Shown one piece after another: positions 43,394 to 53,597 of a stretch of DNA of 64,000 bases. The notes below the pieces were generated by a model, which saw only the letters and a program-made list of their open reading frames with translations, was not told the DNA's origin and did not search any database. Position 1 is the stretch's first letter; each line of letters begins with the position of its first letter. Made by a program: the position numbers and the translations under genes. The stretch comes from JAHBXL01 sp964409775 (lineage in GTDB: Bacteria > Planctomycetota > Phycisphaerae > Phycisphaerales > UBA1924). The stretch lies in the NCBI GenBank assembly GCA_964409775.1, contig CAYPEI010000010.1, positions 1 to 64,000 of the forward strand, in the 5' to 3' direction.

Positions 43394-43819
43394 CTTCGGG
43401 CCTGCTTGGTTGCACGTCGGACATGGACGCCGGGCCGCTCCGCGCTTCTCGGAGAATCGCGTCGCAGGACCGGATAACCCGCAGCGATTACGGCTGCACG
43501 GTCCCCTGCATCGGCCGGCCCTGCCGGAGCATCCAACCACAGGAGGATTACGGTGGTTGGCGCGGATGCTCTGCAACGGACACACCGGCTCGCACGCCGG
43601 CGCGATGCGTGACATCTTCCCATCCCAACCAGCCAGCACACTCCGTGCATGCTGTGCGTTCCCACTGCTCCCGCACGTGAGAGACCTTCATTCGTACGCG
43701 GCCGACAGATTCGGACTGGCCTCTGCATGACCTCGGCGCTGCCTACCCGGGGCTCACCCCCCGGCGCGGCCGCGAGTCCATTCGTCCCGGGCAGTGGGCG
43801 TGCGAATGATCGTCTGCAC
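43394..43819. promoter_or_regulatory. Divergent leader region upstream of prfC
   Basis: 426 bases between the HD-GYP-like gene (minus) and prfC (plus). At 43533-43560 an 8+8 perfect inverted repeat CCAACCAC/GTGGTTGG encloses a 12-base loop that begins AGGAGG. A short frame starts with the GTG of the right arm (43553) and stops at 43612 (19 residues, arginine-rich end). This could be a leader peptide whose ribosome site is displayed in the loop. Nothing else was recognised. Confidence 0.4.
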
Positions 43820-45445
43820 ATGCCTACCGACGCCCGCAATCTTCCCCGCCGCACGTTCGCGATCATTTCTCACCCAGATGCGGGCAAGACCACGCTGACC
43901 GAGAAGTTGCTGCTGTACGGAGGCGCGCTGGGGCTGGCGGGGTCGGTGACGGCGCGGAAGAACCAGCGGGCGACGACCTCGGACTGGATGGAACTGGAGC
44001 GGCAGCGCGGGATCTCGATCAGTTCGACAGTGCTGCAGTTTGACTACGGCGGCTGCAGGGTGAACCTGCTGGACACGCCGGGCCACAAGGACTTCTCGGA
44101 AGACACGTATCGGGTTTTGACGGCGGTTGACGCGGCGGTCATGGTCATCGATGCGGCCAAGGGCATCGAGCCGCAGACGCTGAAACTGTTTGAGGTGTGT
44201 CGGCGGCGGGGCGTGCCGATCTTCACGTTCATCAACAAACTGGATCGGCCGGCGAAGGACCCGCTGGAACTGCTCGACGAACTTGAGCGCGTGATGAGCA
44301 TCCAGGCGTACCCGGTGAACTGGCCGCTGGGGAACGGGCCATCGTTCCGCGGCGTGTTTGACCGGCTGGAGGGGAAGGTGCATCTGTTTGAGCGCACCGT
44401 CGGCGGGGCGTATGTCGCGCCGGTCGATGTGATGGGTCTGGATGACCCCAAAGTCCGAGAGCGGCTTGACGACCCCGTCTATGCCGAGGTGCGCGAGCAA
44501 CTGGAGATGCTGGATGCGGCGGGGGCGACGTTCGACCCCGCGGCGGTGCTGGCGGAGAAGATCACGCCGGTGTTTTTCGGCAGCGCGATGAACAACTTCG
44601 GCGTGCAGTTGATGCTCGACGGATTCCTGAAGTACTCCAGCCCCCCTACTTCCCGCCGCGCGGGAGACAGGGTGGTGCAACCGAGCGACCCGTTCTTCAG
44701 CGGATTCGTGTTCAAGATCCAAGCAAACATGGATCCGCGGCACCGGGACCGCATCGCGTTTGTGCGTGTGGTGTCGGGCGTGTTTGAGCGCGAGATGACG
44801 GTGCTGCACGTGCAGAGCGGGAAGAAGGTGCGGCTGTCGAACGCGGCGAAACTGTTCGGGCAGGAGCGGGAGACGGTGGAGGAGGCGGTCGCGGGAGACG
44901 TTGTCGGATTGATCGGCAACGACCTGTTCGGCATCGGCGACACGCTGACGGAGGAGCGCGGGATCGTGTTCAACGAGATCCCGCGGTTTGCGCCGGAGTG
45001 TTTCGCGTTCCTGCACAACCCGCAGCCCTCGAACTTCAAGAAGTTCAGGCTGGGGCTGGAGCAGTTGCTGCTGGAAGGCGTGGTGCAGTTGCTGGACCTG
45101 GGATCGGCACGGGCAAAGGTGCCGCTGCTGGCGGCGGTGGGGCCGCTGCAGTTCGAAGTGGTGCAGTATCGGCTGCAATCGGAGTACAACGCGGAGTCGC
45201 GGCTGGAGCCTGCGCCGTGGACGATGTGCCGGTGGATGAAGCCGCCATCGGGCGTTGCAGAGGACTGGCAGCCGGATCTTCCGAGCGACTGCATCGTCGC
45301 GACCGACCGCGACAACCAGCGTGTGCTGCTGATGAGCGATGAGTGGGCGCTGCGGAACTTCCAGAAGCGGAATCCGGATGTGGAGTTGTCTGCGCTTCCG
45401 TTTGCGGAGTTCGCGGGGGCGGCTGCGCCAGCGGCGAAGCCTTGA
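43820..45445 (+). CDS. prfC: Peptide chain release factor 3
   Basis: 541 residues from MPTDARN, close to the about 530 of E. coli RF3. GTPase motifs: G1 SHPDAGKTT (17-25), 'GISISSTVLQF' (switch I), DTPGH in 'VNLLDTPGHKDF' (G3), and NKLD in 'FINKLDRPAKDP' (G4). The RF3-specific run 'KNQRATTSDWMELERQRGISI' distinguishes it from EF-G. RF3 recycles RF1/RF2 after termination. The C terminus has a short Ala/Pro tail. It is followed at 45462-45481 by a stem-loop. Confidence 0.95.
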   Translation: MPTDARNLPRRTFAIISHPDAGKTTLTEKLLLYGGALGLAGSVTARKNQRATTSDWMELERQRGISISSTVLQFDYGGCRVNLLDTPGHKDFSEDTYRVLTAVDAAVMVIDAAKGIEPQTLKLFEVCRRRGVPIFTFINKLDRPAKDPLELLDELERVMSIQAYPVNWPLGNGPSFRGVFDRLEGKVHLFERTVGGAYVAPVDVMGLDDPKVRERLDDPVYAEVREQLEMLDAAGATFDPAAVLAEKITPVFFGSAMNNFGVQLMLDGFLKYSSPPTSRRAGDRVVQPSDPFFSGFVFKIQANMDPRHRDRIAFVRVVSGVFEREMTVLHVQSGKKVRLSNAAKLFGQERETVEEAVAGDVVGLIGNDLFGIGDTLTEERGIVFNEIPRFAPECFAFLHNPQPSNFKKFRLGLEQLLLEGVVQLLDLGSARAKVPLLAAVGPLQFEVVQYRLQSEYNAESRLEPAPWTMCRWMKPPSGVAEDWQPDLPSDCIVATDRDNQRVLLMSDEWALRNFQKRNPDVELSALPFAEFAGAAAPAAKP

Positions 45446-45794
45446 GGTTTCCGGTGCACCAGATAACCGATAGCAGTTATCGACCCAGCCAGAATTGTCC
45501 TTTTCCCACGAACTTCCTAATGCGAATGGCGTACGAACGTCGATACGCCTAGTATTCAGTCCACAAGCCAGTGGCCTCAGATTCGCTCTTGCCCGCAGCG
45601 CACCACAATGGTCCGCACGCGAGGCCCGATCCGACTGGGAATCTGCTGGCAACATCCACCCGGCAACGTTTGCCAACCGGATGTGCCCCCAGTACGGCCG
45701 ACTTGTTCCAACACAGATTGGTGCAGGAAACGCCCGAACCAACGCGACCGTCGCGCGCCATTCAACCGCGCGCCCGGCGCAGGAGCTATCAGCC
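45446..45794 (+). promoter_or_regulatory. Long leader of the RhlE-type helicase gene
   Basis: 349 bases between prfC and the helicase start. It begins with an inverted repeat GATAAC/GTTATC (45462-45467 and 45476-45481, 8-base loop), which may end prfC transcription weakly. DEAD-box helicase mRNAs often have long, structured 5' UTRs for cold or auto-regulation, and this gap fits that pattern. No promoter was recognised with confidence. Confidence 0.35.
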
Positions 45795-47324
45795 TTGATT
45801 CAGTTCTCCGACCTCGGCCTCAACGACAACATTCTGCGTTCCCTCACCACCGAAGGCTACACGACCCCCACGCCCATCCAGGCCAAGGCGATCCCGCCTG
45901 TGCTGGAAGGCCGCGACCTGCTCGGCTGCGCGCAGACGGGCACGGGCAAAACGGCGGCGTTCGCGCTGCCAATCCTGCACCGGCTTGGCGGACAGCCTGT
46001 TGACAAGACCCGTCGCGGCCCCGCGCTGCCGCGGGTGCTCGTGCTTTCGCCGACGCGCGAACTCGCGACGCAGATCGCCGAGAGTTTCGCGACCTATGGC
46101 CGCCACACGGGCCTTTCGCTCACGACGATCTTCGGAGGCGTGAGCCAGTTTCACCAGGTCAAGGCTTTGCAGCGCGGCGTCGACATCCTCGTCGCCACGC
46201 CGGGCCGCCTCATGGACCTGATGGAGCAGCGGCACGTCAACCTGAGCAATGTGCAGGTGTTCGTCCTCGATGAGGCCGACCGCATGCTGGACATGGGCTT
46301 CATCCAGCCCATCCGCAAGATCGCGGCGGTCCTCCCCGCCGCGGCCAACCGCCAGACGCTGATGTTCTCGGCGACCATGCCCAAGGAGATCATGCACCTG
46401 GCCGATTCGCTCCTCCGCGATCCGGTCAAGGTCGCCGTCACGCCCGTCTCCTCGGCCGTGCCCCTCATCGAGCAGTCGCTGTACATGGTCGGCCGCCACT
46501 CCAAGCCCGCCCTCCTCGAGCACCTGCTCGATGATGAGAAGGTCTCCCGCGTGGTGGTCTTCACCAAGACCAAGCACGGGGCGGACCGCGTCTCCCGCCG
46601 TCTCGAGCACGCCGGCATTTCCTCCGACGCCATCCACGGCAACAAGGCGCAGAACAACCGCCAGCGGGCTCTGCACGCCTTCCGCACCGGCAAGATCCGT
46701 GTCCTCGTCGCCACCGATGTCGCGGCCCGCGGCCTCGATGTCGACGGCATCACCCACGTGATCAACTACGACCTGCCGATGGAGCCCGAGGCCTATGTTC
46801 ACCGCATCGGCCGGACCGGCCGCGCGGGCGCTACAGGCATCGCGATCTCCTTCTGCGACCACGAGGAGCGGGGCCTGCTCCGCGACATCGAGCGATTGAC
46901 CGGCAAGCAGGTCCCGCAGGTCCCCTTGCCCGACGACATGCTCCCTGCCACGCCGCTGCCCATCGAGGAGCGCCGCGAGGCTCGCGCCTATGGCAGCAGC
47001 CGCGGCGGGTATGGCAAGCCGCCGCAGAGCGGCAGCCGTCGCCCCGATGGCCGCACCCAGTCGGCCCGCGCTGATGAGCGGACCGGTCACCGCGGGGGCA
47101 GCGCCCGCCCGGCGCGTCCTCAGGGCGGGCACGACCATCGCACCCCCCGCGCGGCCCCCCACACTGCGCCGCATGTCGAATCCAAGCCGCGATCGTCCCA
47201 CGCCAAGAGCGGACATGTTCACACCACCGGGCACGCGAAGCCCGCTGCCCAGCAGCAGCGTGGCATGAGGTCGTGGTCCAAGCCGACCGGTGGCAAGGGC
47301 GCACGACCCAGCGGAACCCGCTGA
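45795..47324 (+). CDS. rhlE: DEAD-box RNA helicase, RhlE type
   Basis: 509 residues from a TTG start chosen because AGGAG stands nine bases upstream and the domain begins right there ('IQFSDLGLNDNILRSL'). The upstream frame is open but reads like non-coding sequence. Motifs: Q motif 'GYTTPTPIQ', I AQTGTGKT (46-53), DEAD (159-162), SAT (192-194) and HRIGRTGR (336-343). From about 395 on the protein is a basic, Gly/Ser/His/Arg-rich RNA-binding tail of about 115 residues. It unwinds structured RNA, probably in ribosome assembly or RNA decay. The intrinsic terminator is at 47402-47430. Confidence 0.93.
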   Translation: MIQFSDLGLNDNILRSLTTEGYTTPTPIQAKAIPPVLEGRDLLGCAQTGTGKTAAFALPILHRLGGQPVDKTRRGPALPRVLVLSPTRELATQIAESFATYGRHTGLSLTTIFGGVSQFHQVKALQRGVDILVATPGRLMDLMEQRHVNLSNVQVFVLDEADRMLDMGFIQPIRKIAAVLPAAANRQTLMFSATMPKEIMHLADSLLRDPVKVAVTPVSSAVPLIEQSLYMVGRHSKPALLEHLLDDEKVSRVVVFTKTKHGADRVSRRLEHAGISSDAIHGNKAQNNRQRALHAFRTGKIRVLVATDVAARGLDVDGITHVINYDLPMEPEAYVHRIGRTGRAGATGIAISFCDHEERGLLRDIERLTGKQVPQVPLPDDMLPATPLPIEERREARAYGSSRGGYGKPPQSGSRRPDGRTQSARADERTGHRGGSARPARPQGGHDHRTPRAAPHTAPHVESKPRSSHAKSGHVHTTGHAKPAAQQQRGMRSWSKPTGGKGARPSGTR

Positions 47325-47401
47325 GTCGCCGCGGTATCGACCTTCGGGTCGATGGTGCGGCGCAGCCGCATCCCGCTGCTGCATGAACGTGATCTTTCCT
47401 G

Positions 47402-47430
47402 CCGCCCGTGTTCGAACACGGGCGGTTTTC
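47402..47430 (+). terminator. Intrinsic terminator of the helicase gene
   Basis: Perfect 10-base inverted repeat CCGCCCGTGT/ACACGGGCGG (47402-47411, 47416-47425) with a TCGA loop, followed by TTTTC. It lies 78 bases past the helicase stop and 46 bases before the end of the convergent giant helicase gene. This is the clearest terminator in the window. Confidence 0.88.
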
Positions 47431-47475
47431 ATGTTGAAGCGAGGATGGGAACGAGCACCACACCGCGCCGCGGAG

Positions 47476-50400
47476 TCATCGCGGCAGCCGCGCCTGGCCT
47501 TCGGAGACTTCGCAGCCGCCACGCCGCACGAGGTCCGCGACGCCACGGCGCATCTCCGCCGCGATGCGCTCCGTGGGCCGCGAGAATCCGAGTTCGGCCG
47601 CCGTGTGTCGAAGCAGTTCGTCGACACTCATCGCGACATGCGTGCGGAGAACACTCGCGGCGGCGTTGGCGATCTCTCGGGTCGGCACGTGCTCGGCATC
47701 CCGCCTCGCCTCGGCCTCTTCACCGTGCGACCGATAGGTCGTGAACGATTCGGGAGACACGTCGGTCGGCCACAAGGTCACGCCGTCGGCGTCGACCCGA
47801 ACCACTCGCCCGTGTGCTGCCAGGACCTCGGCGATGCGGGCCTCCACGCGCGTCGTCACTCGCTCAACGCCCCACAGCGACGACACCCGGCGAATCATCA
47901 GGCCCAGGACGATCGGGCCTTCGTGCTCGACCACGGCGCGGATTGACTCTGCGATCTTCGTCGTTGCACGCGGCTGATGGAAGGCTTCCGAATCGCCCGC
48001 ACGCCGCGCGGTATACGGCGAATAGGGCCGCGGGGCAGTCTCCTCTGAGCCGACGGACGGCATGCCCAGACGAGGCTCCTCAACGGCCGAAGCCGGCTCG
48101 TTCATCACCCGCTCCGCGGGGCTTTGCTCAAGCCCCGCGGTAGCACGCTCTCCCCGTTGCGCTGCGCGAATCGCATCCTCGATCCTCTGCAGAGCCTTGG
48201 CACGGTTCCTTCGCCACTCTACCGACCACACCCGGTGCAGCCGCCACCCGAGCCCCGAAAGCACCTGTCCGCGGAGGCGGTCGCGATCCCGCGCGGTGCT
48301 CGCCGCGGCGTAGAAGGCGCCGTCACACTCGATTCCCAGCAGGTATCGTCCCTGCCGGTCGGGGTCTCGCACGGCGAGGTCGACGCGGTATCCCGAGCAG
48401 CCGATCCGAGCATCGACCGACCAGCCTCGCGACTCCAGTTCAGACTTGACGCTCATCTCGAGCGGCGATGGCTCGGCGAGCACGGTGTCGGCGATTGCCT
48501 CGCCGATGGCCGCGGGTCCGCGCTCGGCGTACTCCAGGAACGACTTGAGGTGCATGGCGCCCACGGCACGCGTCCGGTTCAGATCGATCTGGTCTGCGCG
48601 GATGGACGAGAACACGACTACTTCACGGCGCGCGCGGGTCACCGCGACATTCAGCCGTCGCTCGCCGCCATCGCGATTGAGCGGGCCGAAGGACATCACC
48701 ATCCGCCCGTTCCTGTCGGGCGCATATCCAACGCTGAACAGGATCACGTCACGCTCATCGCCCTGCACGTTCTCGAGGTTCTTGATGAACACGGGCTCCT
48801 CACCGGCGTTCATCGCCGCATCGAAGGTGCTGTCATCACGTCTCCGGGCGTCGATCAGGTCCTCGATGAGCGACTGTTGAGCACTGCTGAAGGTGACCAC
48901 TCCGACGCTCGCACCACTCGCCGGCGGCCTCGCGGCGAGGCGAGCGACAAGGTCGGCGACGACCGCCTCCGCCTCAGCGCGATTCGTCCGTGAACCTCCC
49001 CGGTCGTAGGTTCCTCCGGCGATGTGACGCATGGAGACGCCCAGCCCTTCGCCGCGATCCTCCGGAACCGGGAACGTGAGCAGGCTTCCCTGGTAATAGT
49101 GATGGTTGCTGAAAGCGATCAGGCTCTCGTGCCGCGAGCGGTAGTGCCAGAGCAACCGCATCGAAGGCAGCCCGGATGCGACGCACTCATCCAGCACGCT
49201 CTCGAGTTCTTCGAAGTCTTCTTCGTCACCGGCATCCTCCCCATCCAACTTCTGGAAGAAGTTTGTGGGCGGGAGTTGCTTTGAGTCCCCCACCACGATC
49301 ACCGATGTGCCCCGCGCGATCGCGCCCACCGCGTCCCATACAGGGATCTGCGAGGCCTCATCGAACACGACGAGATCGAAGGGCGGATAGGCCGGGTCCA
49401 GGTATTGCGCGACGGACAGCGGGCTCATCAGGAAGCAGGGCTTGAGGCGGGGAAGCAGGTTCGGCAACTTCCCGATCAGTCTCCGCACCGGCATGTGCCT
49501 TCGCTGCAGCCGCATCTGGTGGGCCAGCACACCCATTTCTGTTGCCGGCGTATTCCCACTTTCAACGTTGAGCCGCGGCGGGACGCCGCCGGCCACTCTC
49601 GCGCGGGCAATCTGCGCGGCCAGATCGAGCCACTTGCGGTCCAGATCGCGGAACCTGGCGATCTGCCCCTCGTGAGCGGCAACGTTGAAATCCCGCAACT
49701 CGGGCGTCGCATCGCTGACCGCAGCGACCCACGACCTGGCCAGCGCCTTCTCGAATGCCGGCCGCATCCGCTCGCACGCGATGCGTCCGCGTTCGACCGC
49801 GATGGCGACGGGTTCGCACTGTGGACCCAGGGCCTGCCGCGCACGCCGCCAATAGCACCAGTCGTTGAGTTCGCTCAATCCCGCCCGCCAGCGCGCCAGG
49901 ACTCCGCGGAGCCAGGGCAGGTGCTCCGCCTCCTCGACGGCGGGCATCGCATCCGGCAACAGGCTCAACATCGCATCCAGCCGCTTCCAAGTGTCGTCGA
50001 ACGCCCGGCACGACTCCAGACCGCGCCTGATCGCTCCGCCCGGGGAGCCCTGCTGGAGTTCGTCGATTCCCTCGGTGGCGAGACGGATCGCACCGGACCG
50101 GATCACCGCGCCCAGCGCGTCCTCCGGCCGCGCCGCCGACAGCGCTCGCATCTCATCGGCCCACGCGACCGCACCGTCGATCGCATTCCAATCCGCGAGA
50201 CCATCCTTGTATGCCCGCCCGAAGTATCTTGCTCCCTGGCTCGCTTCGGACGCGAGCCATGCGGTCTCATCGCGGCACTCCCTGGCGGATTCAAGCACGG
50301 TGATCAGCGTGCTGTTCAGCGGGAGCGGTCCTTTCCAGACCATCCGCACGGCGTTGCGTGCGCTGCGGCACGCCAGCCAACTGAGCGGCCAGGACCGGGC

Positions 50401-53400
50401 CGCGCCGGCCTTCAGCGTTGCGTTCAATGCGTCGAGATCAAGCGCGAACACGCCGTCCCCGGCCTGCGAAAGCACCTGCGTCCGAAGCACATCCCGTCTC
50501 CGGCCGCGCGCGATCAACGACTCCAACTGCTCTCGCAGCGATTGCCAGCCCGGATCGGTGAGAATCGCCATGGTCGCGCCGGTGCAACTCACAAGGTGGG
50601 TACCGATGCGCACAAGCCATTCCACGTTCATCCGTGACCAACGCTGCAGGTCATCGAGATCGCCGACAGCGCCGAGCGCCCGCGCAAGAGTCTCGAGTCC
50701 ATCCTGCATTCCCTCGAGGGCCGACGTGGCCGCATCAATCGCGGCCGCCGACTGCTCGGGAAGCGAGTCCTGCCAGTCACCCCGCCCGCACTCACGCAGG
50801 GGATGCGTCGGGATGTCGCCGACCGCGCGACCGGCGACCTCCACCGCCTCTAACTGCAGACGGAGACCATCGATGAACGCCGCTTCGACCGCGGCGACGT
50901 TCTCCAGGCGAAGTTCGATGTCTGCTTCACCGCTGAGTGCGATCAGGTAAGCGGCGACCTGGAAGAAACTCCGACCGATCGGCCGGACCGAGTGGAGCCG
51001 ATCAACCAGGTCGTTCAGACCAGCCCGGGTGCGTTCGAGGTCGGCGGCGAGGGTCTGCCATCCCGCCGGCTCGCGCGAGCCGGCGGCATCGAATGCCTTC
51101 GCAATCTGCTCCAGCACTTCCTTCTTGGAAGCCTTGTTCGAGTGCACCTCAAGGCAGAACGGTGCGAGCCCCACACGCTCCAATCGCTTGTGCACAACGC
51201 TGAGCGCGGCCAACTTCTCGGCGACGAACAGCACCCGCTTCCCGCCCGCGACGGCCTGGGCGATGATGTTCGTGATCGTCTGCGACTTGCCCGTTCCCGG
51301 CGGGCCTTCGAGTACGAACGTCCGCCCGGTCGCCGCGGCGAGCGCCGCCACCGATTGCGATGAATCAGCATCGAGCGGCGCGAGGCTTTCGGAGACGTTG
51401 ATCGACGAATCGAGATCGCCCGGCGCAGGGAAGGGCTCGGCGTCGAATGGTGCATCGGGGCGATCCACCAGGAAGTTCACGACACGGCTTCGGCGCAGCG
51501 CCGCCTCACGCTCCTGCAGGTCGAGCCACATGAGGAACTTCGAGAACGTGAACAGCCCCAACTGCGCCGTTTCCTTGACTTCCCACCGGTCGATGTGCTT
51601 GATCGCCTCGCGGAACCGCCGCAGCACCGCCGCGACATCCACACCGCTCTCATCCTCCGGCACATCGCGCAGGCCCGCCGCGTCGATCCCGAACTCCTGC
51701 GCCAACTTCTCCACCAGCGTGATGTTGATGCGCGGGTCTTCATCCGCCGCGACAATCCGGAACCCTTCCCGCGCCGACCGCCGCTCCAGCGTCATCGGCA
51801 GCATCAGCAGCGGCGCGCTCCGCGGCGTCTGCGACTCCTTCGACTCATACCACACCAGCGACCCCAGCGCCAGGAACAGCGTGTTCGCACCGTTCTCATC
51901 GATGCTCATTTTCGCCGCCCGGTAGATCCCCGTCAGACGCGTCGCCAGTTCCCCCGGCGCCAGCGTCGCCCGCAGCCGCCGGCTCGCCATCTCCTCCCTC
52001 AGCACGCGCCGACGCTCCTCCACGGCCAGCGCGTCCCGCTCCGCCGCAGCCCCTCCCGCATCCCCGCCGCGGATCAGCACATCCGGCCTGGGCAGAATTT
52101 CAAACCGCGCGCCGCCGGCGAGTGCATTCTCCAGACCGCCCACATCCGGACACTCGATCACCACGCTCTGCGAGGTCTCGCGGAAGTTGATCAGCCGGTT
52201 TCGCAGCGACAGATCCAGCAGTTTGCGCTTCCAGTTGTCCACCCGCGTCCGCGGCGCCTCGGCGGCCGATGCATCGGCCTTCCCGGCGTGCTCGCGCTCG
52301 TTCGTCCTTACCGATTCCGGCGCAGCCGGCCCGCCTTCCCCTTCCGTTGCCACCATGACCACCCCACCGACTCCGCCCACGCGTATCGGCAGCGGCCGCA
52401 CAGCGGCCCGCCGCGCCGCACGGACATCCAGCGCCCACCGGAAATCCTCCTTCTCCGCCAGCAGCGTGCGCCCGCGAAGCGCCGCCGCATCAAACCCCAT
52501 CGCTGGCGTGCTCGTTACGCCCACTGCCTCGACTACAACCATCTCATCAAGTTCAACGCGGTTCACCAGCCGCGAATGTGTATCGACGACCGGATCGGCG
52601 AACGTCTCCTCCACCAGCCACGCCCCGGCAAATGCGTGCCCGCGCTGGATCACCATCAGCGGGTGGAGTCCTGCCTGCTCGATCGCGGCGGCCAGTACGA
52701 GCGCAAGATCGATGCACGTCCCGAGTTTGCCCTCCAGCACCTGGTCCGCCAGCCGAACCTTCTGCCCGGTCGCCTCGAAACTCGCGGGCGGATTGACATA
52801 GCCGATTCCCCGCCCCGCCATCGCGGTGTACAACGCCGCGACGATGGCCTTTGCCCGCGCCGGGTTCCGGCTCTGGTATCCGCTGATGGCGCCGTCTCCC
52901 GTCCATTCGCGCAGGAACCGTCCCGCATCGACAATGAGACGCTCGACCGCCGGATGGTTCGGCGTCACAAACGCGGCGAGGACCTCCGGAAACTCGTTCC
53001 CTCCGGACCACTCCGTCGCGGCGAGCACATCCAGGGGAGACGAATGCCGGCCCAGCACGTTGCCGCGCGAAGCGACCTCAACCCGGAACTCCCCTGCTTC
53101 GCGTTCAGTCTGCCGCGCGAGCAGTTCCGGCGCCAGCGCAACGTCCACATCCAGCAGGTTGTACGTCGTTCCCGCGGTGACCCGCGCGACTCGCGCGTGC
53201 CAGGGTCGTGCGATGGCGGCATCGGCTCCGCCGATCTCGGCCCGCACCACGAGTTCCTCAAGATCGTGGGGAGCCTTGTTGATCAATGCGATACGACGCA
53301 CGAATCTCGCCCCGCTCTGCTGCAGGGCGAAGTTCACGCATCGCGCGTGCTCGACCACGATCCCGATCGCAGGGTCAGAACGGAGTGCCGATGCGGGCTG

Positions 53401-53427
53401 GATCAAACTGTGTTCCTTGGTGTCCAC
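47476..53427 (-). CDS. Giant DUF4011/DUF3320 helicase with transglutaminase-like and Vsr-like domains
   Basis: 1983 residues from the GTG at 53425-53427. An ATG at 53508 would add 27 residues of non-protein-like sequence. Order: an N-terminal beta region; a transglutaminase-like core ('LGTCIDLALVLAAAIEQAGLHPLMVIQRGHAFAGAW', then 'FADPVVDTH', giving Cys-His-Asp); DUF4011 ('WKRKLLDLSLRNRLINF'); SF1 helicase with Walker A GPPGTGKS (about 706) and DEAS (about 1350); 'NVQGDERDVILFS'; a Vsr/Mrr-type nuclease segment ('YRVDLAVRDPDRQGRYLLGIECDGA', about 1680); and DUF3320 at the end. Such proteins often sit in defence loci. Here it is monocistronic between chromosomal genes. Confidence 0.9.
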   Translation of the reverse strand: MDTKEHSLIQPASALRSDPAIGIVVEHARCVNFALQQSGARFVRRIALINKAPHDLEELVVRAEIGGADAAIARPWHARVARVTAGTTYNLLDVDVALAPELLARQTEREAGEFRVEVASRGNVLGRHSSPLDVLAATEWSGGNEFPEVLAAFVTPNHPAVERLIVDAGRFLREWTGDGAISGYQSRNPARAKAIVAALYTAMAGRGIGYVNPPASFEATGQKVRLADQVLEGKLGTCIDLALVLAAAIEQAGLHPLMVIQRGHAFAGAWLVEETFADPVVDTHSRLVNRVELDEMVVVEAVGVTSTPAMGFDAAALRGRTLLAEKEDFRWALDVRAARRAAVRPLPIRVGGVGGVVMVATEGEGGPAAPESVRTNEREHAGKADASAAEAPRTRVDNWKRKLLDLSLRNRLINFRETSQSVVIECPDVGGLENALAGGARFEILPRPDVLIRGGDAGGAAAERDALAVEERRRVLREEMASRRLRATLAPGELATRLTGIYRAAKMSIDENGANTLFLALGSLVWYESKESQTPRSAPLLMLPMTLERRSAREGFRIVAADEDPRINITLVEKLAQEFGIDAAGLRDVPEDESGVDVAAVLRRFREAIKHIDRWEVKETAQLGLFTFSKFLMWLDLQEREAALRRSRVVNFLVDRPDAPFDAEPFPAPGDLDSSINVSESLAPLDADSSQSVAALAAATGRTFVLEGPPGTGKSQTITNIIAQAVAGGKRVLFVAEKLAALSVVHKRLERVGLAPFCLEVHSNKASKKEVLEQIAKAFDAAGSREPAGWQTLAADLERTRAGLNDLVDRLHSVRPIGRSFFQVAAYLIALSGEADIELRLENVAAVEAAFIDGLRLQLEAVEVAGRAVGDIPTHPLRECGRGDWQDSLPEQSAAAIDAATSALEGMQDGLETLARALGAVGDLDDLQRWSRMNVEWLVRIGTHLVSCTGATMAILTDPGWQSLREQLESLIARGRRRDVLRTQVLSQAGDGVFALDLDALNATLKAGAARSWPLSWLACRSARNAVRMVWKGPLPLNSTLITVLESARECRDETAWLASEASQGARYFGRAYKDGLADWNAIDGAVAWADEMRALSAARPEDALGAVIRSGAIRLATEGIDELQQGSPGGAIRRGLESCRAFDDTWKRLDAMLSLLPDAMPAVEEAEHLPWLRGVLARWRAGLSELNDWCYWRRARQALGPQCEPVAIAVERGRIACERMRPAFEKALARSWVAAVSDATPELRDFNVAAHEGQIARFRDLDRKWLDLAAQIARARVAGGVPPRLNVESGNTPATEMGVLAHQMRLQRRHMPVRRLIGKLPNLLPRLKPCFLMSPLSVAQYLDPAYPPFDLVVFDEASQIPVWDAVGAIARGTSVIVVGDSKQLPPTNFFQKLDGEDAGDEEDFEELESVLDECVASGLPSMRLLWHYRSRHESLIAFSNHHYYQGSLLTFPVPEDRGEGLGVSMRHIAGGTYDRGGSRTNRAEAEAVVADLVARLAARPPASGASVGVVTFSSAQQSLIEDLIDARRRDDSTFDAAMNAGEEPVFIKNLENVQGDERDVILFSVGYAPDRNGRMVMSFGPLNRDGGERRLNVAVTRARREVVVFSSIRADQIDLNRTRAVGAMHLKSFLEYAERGPAAIGEAIADTVLAEPSPLEMSVKSELESRGWSVDARIGCSGYRVDLAVRDPDRQGRYLLGIECDGAFYAAASTARDRDRLRGQVLSGLGWRLHRVWSVEWRRNRAKALQRIEDAIRAAQRGERATAGLEQSPAERVMNEPASAVEEPRLGMPSVGSEETAPRPYSPYTARRAGDSEAFHQPRATTKIAESIRAVVEHEGPIVLGLMIRRVSSLWGVERVTTRVEARIAEVLAAHGRVVRVDADGVTLWPTDVSPESFTTYRSHGEEAEARRDAEHVPTREIANAAASVLRTHVAMSVDELLRHTAAELGFSRPTERIAAEMRRGVADLVRRGGCEVSEGQARLPR

Positions 53428-53597
53428 CGGTGCCGAACAATACCACAACTGAGCGCGCCCGCCGCGATGCTGATGGCGGCCGGCTTGCGGTGGCGGAAGT
53501 CGGGGCATCGTGCGTCACTTGCTGCCGGGTCAGCAAGGGAATACGAATCAACCTCTCTCGAACCGACCGGGATTCGGATCATGTTCGGAGGCTCTCG

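Noticed and set aside
43394..43639. N-terminal extension of the HD-GYP-like protein
   Set aside because: Cys/Arg/Pro-rich and unlike protein; it would occupy the divergent promoter region.
43754..45742. A 662-codon frame antisense to release factor 3
   Set aside because: Arg/His/Gln-rich composition typical of antisense reading; the plus strand encodes all RF3 motifs.
45495..45794. N-terminal extension of the RhlE-type helicase from an upstream ATG
   Set aside because: The helicase Q-motif domain begins right after the TTG at 45795, which has AGGAG nine bases upstream. The extension shows no fold.
45789..47627. A 612-codon frame antisense to the DEAD-box helicase
   Set aside because: It mirrors helicase codons and has no domain. 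It also crosses the helicase terminator at 47402-47430.
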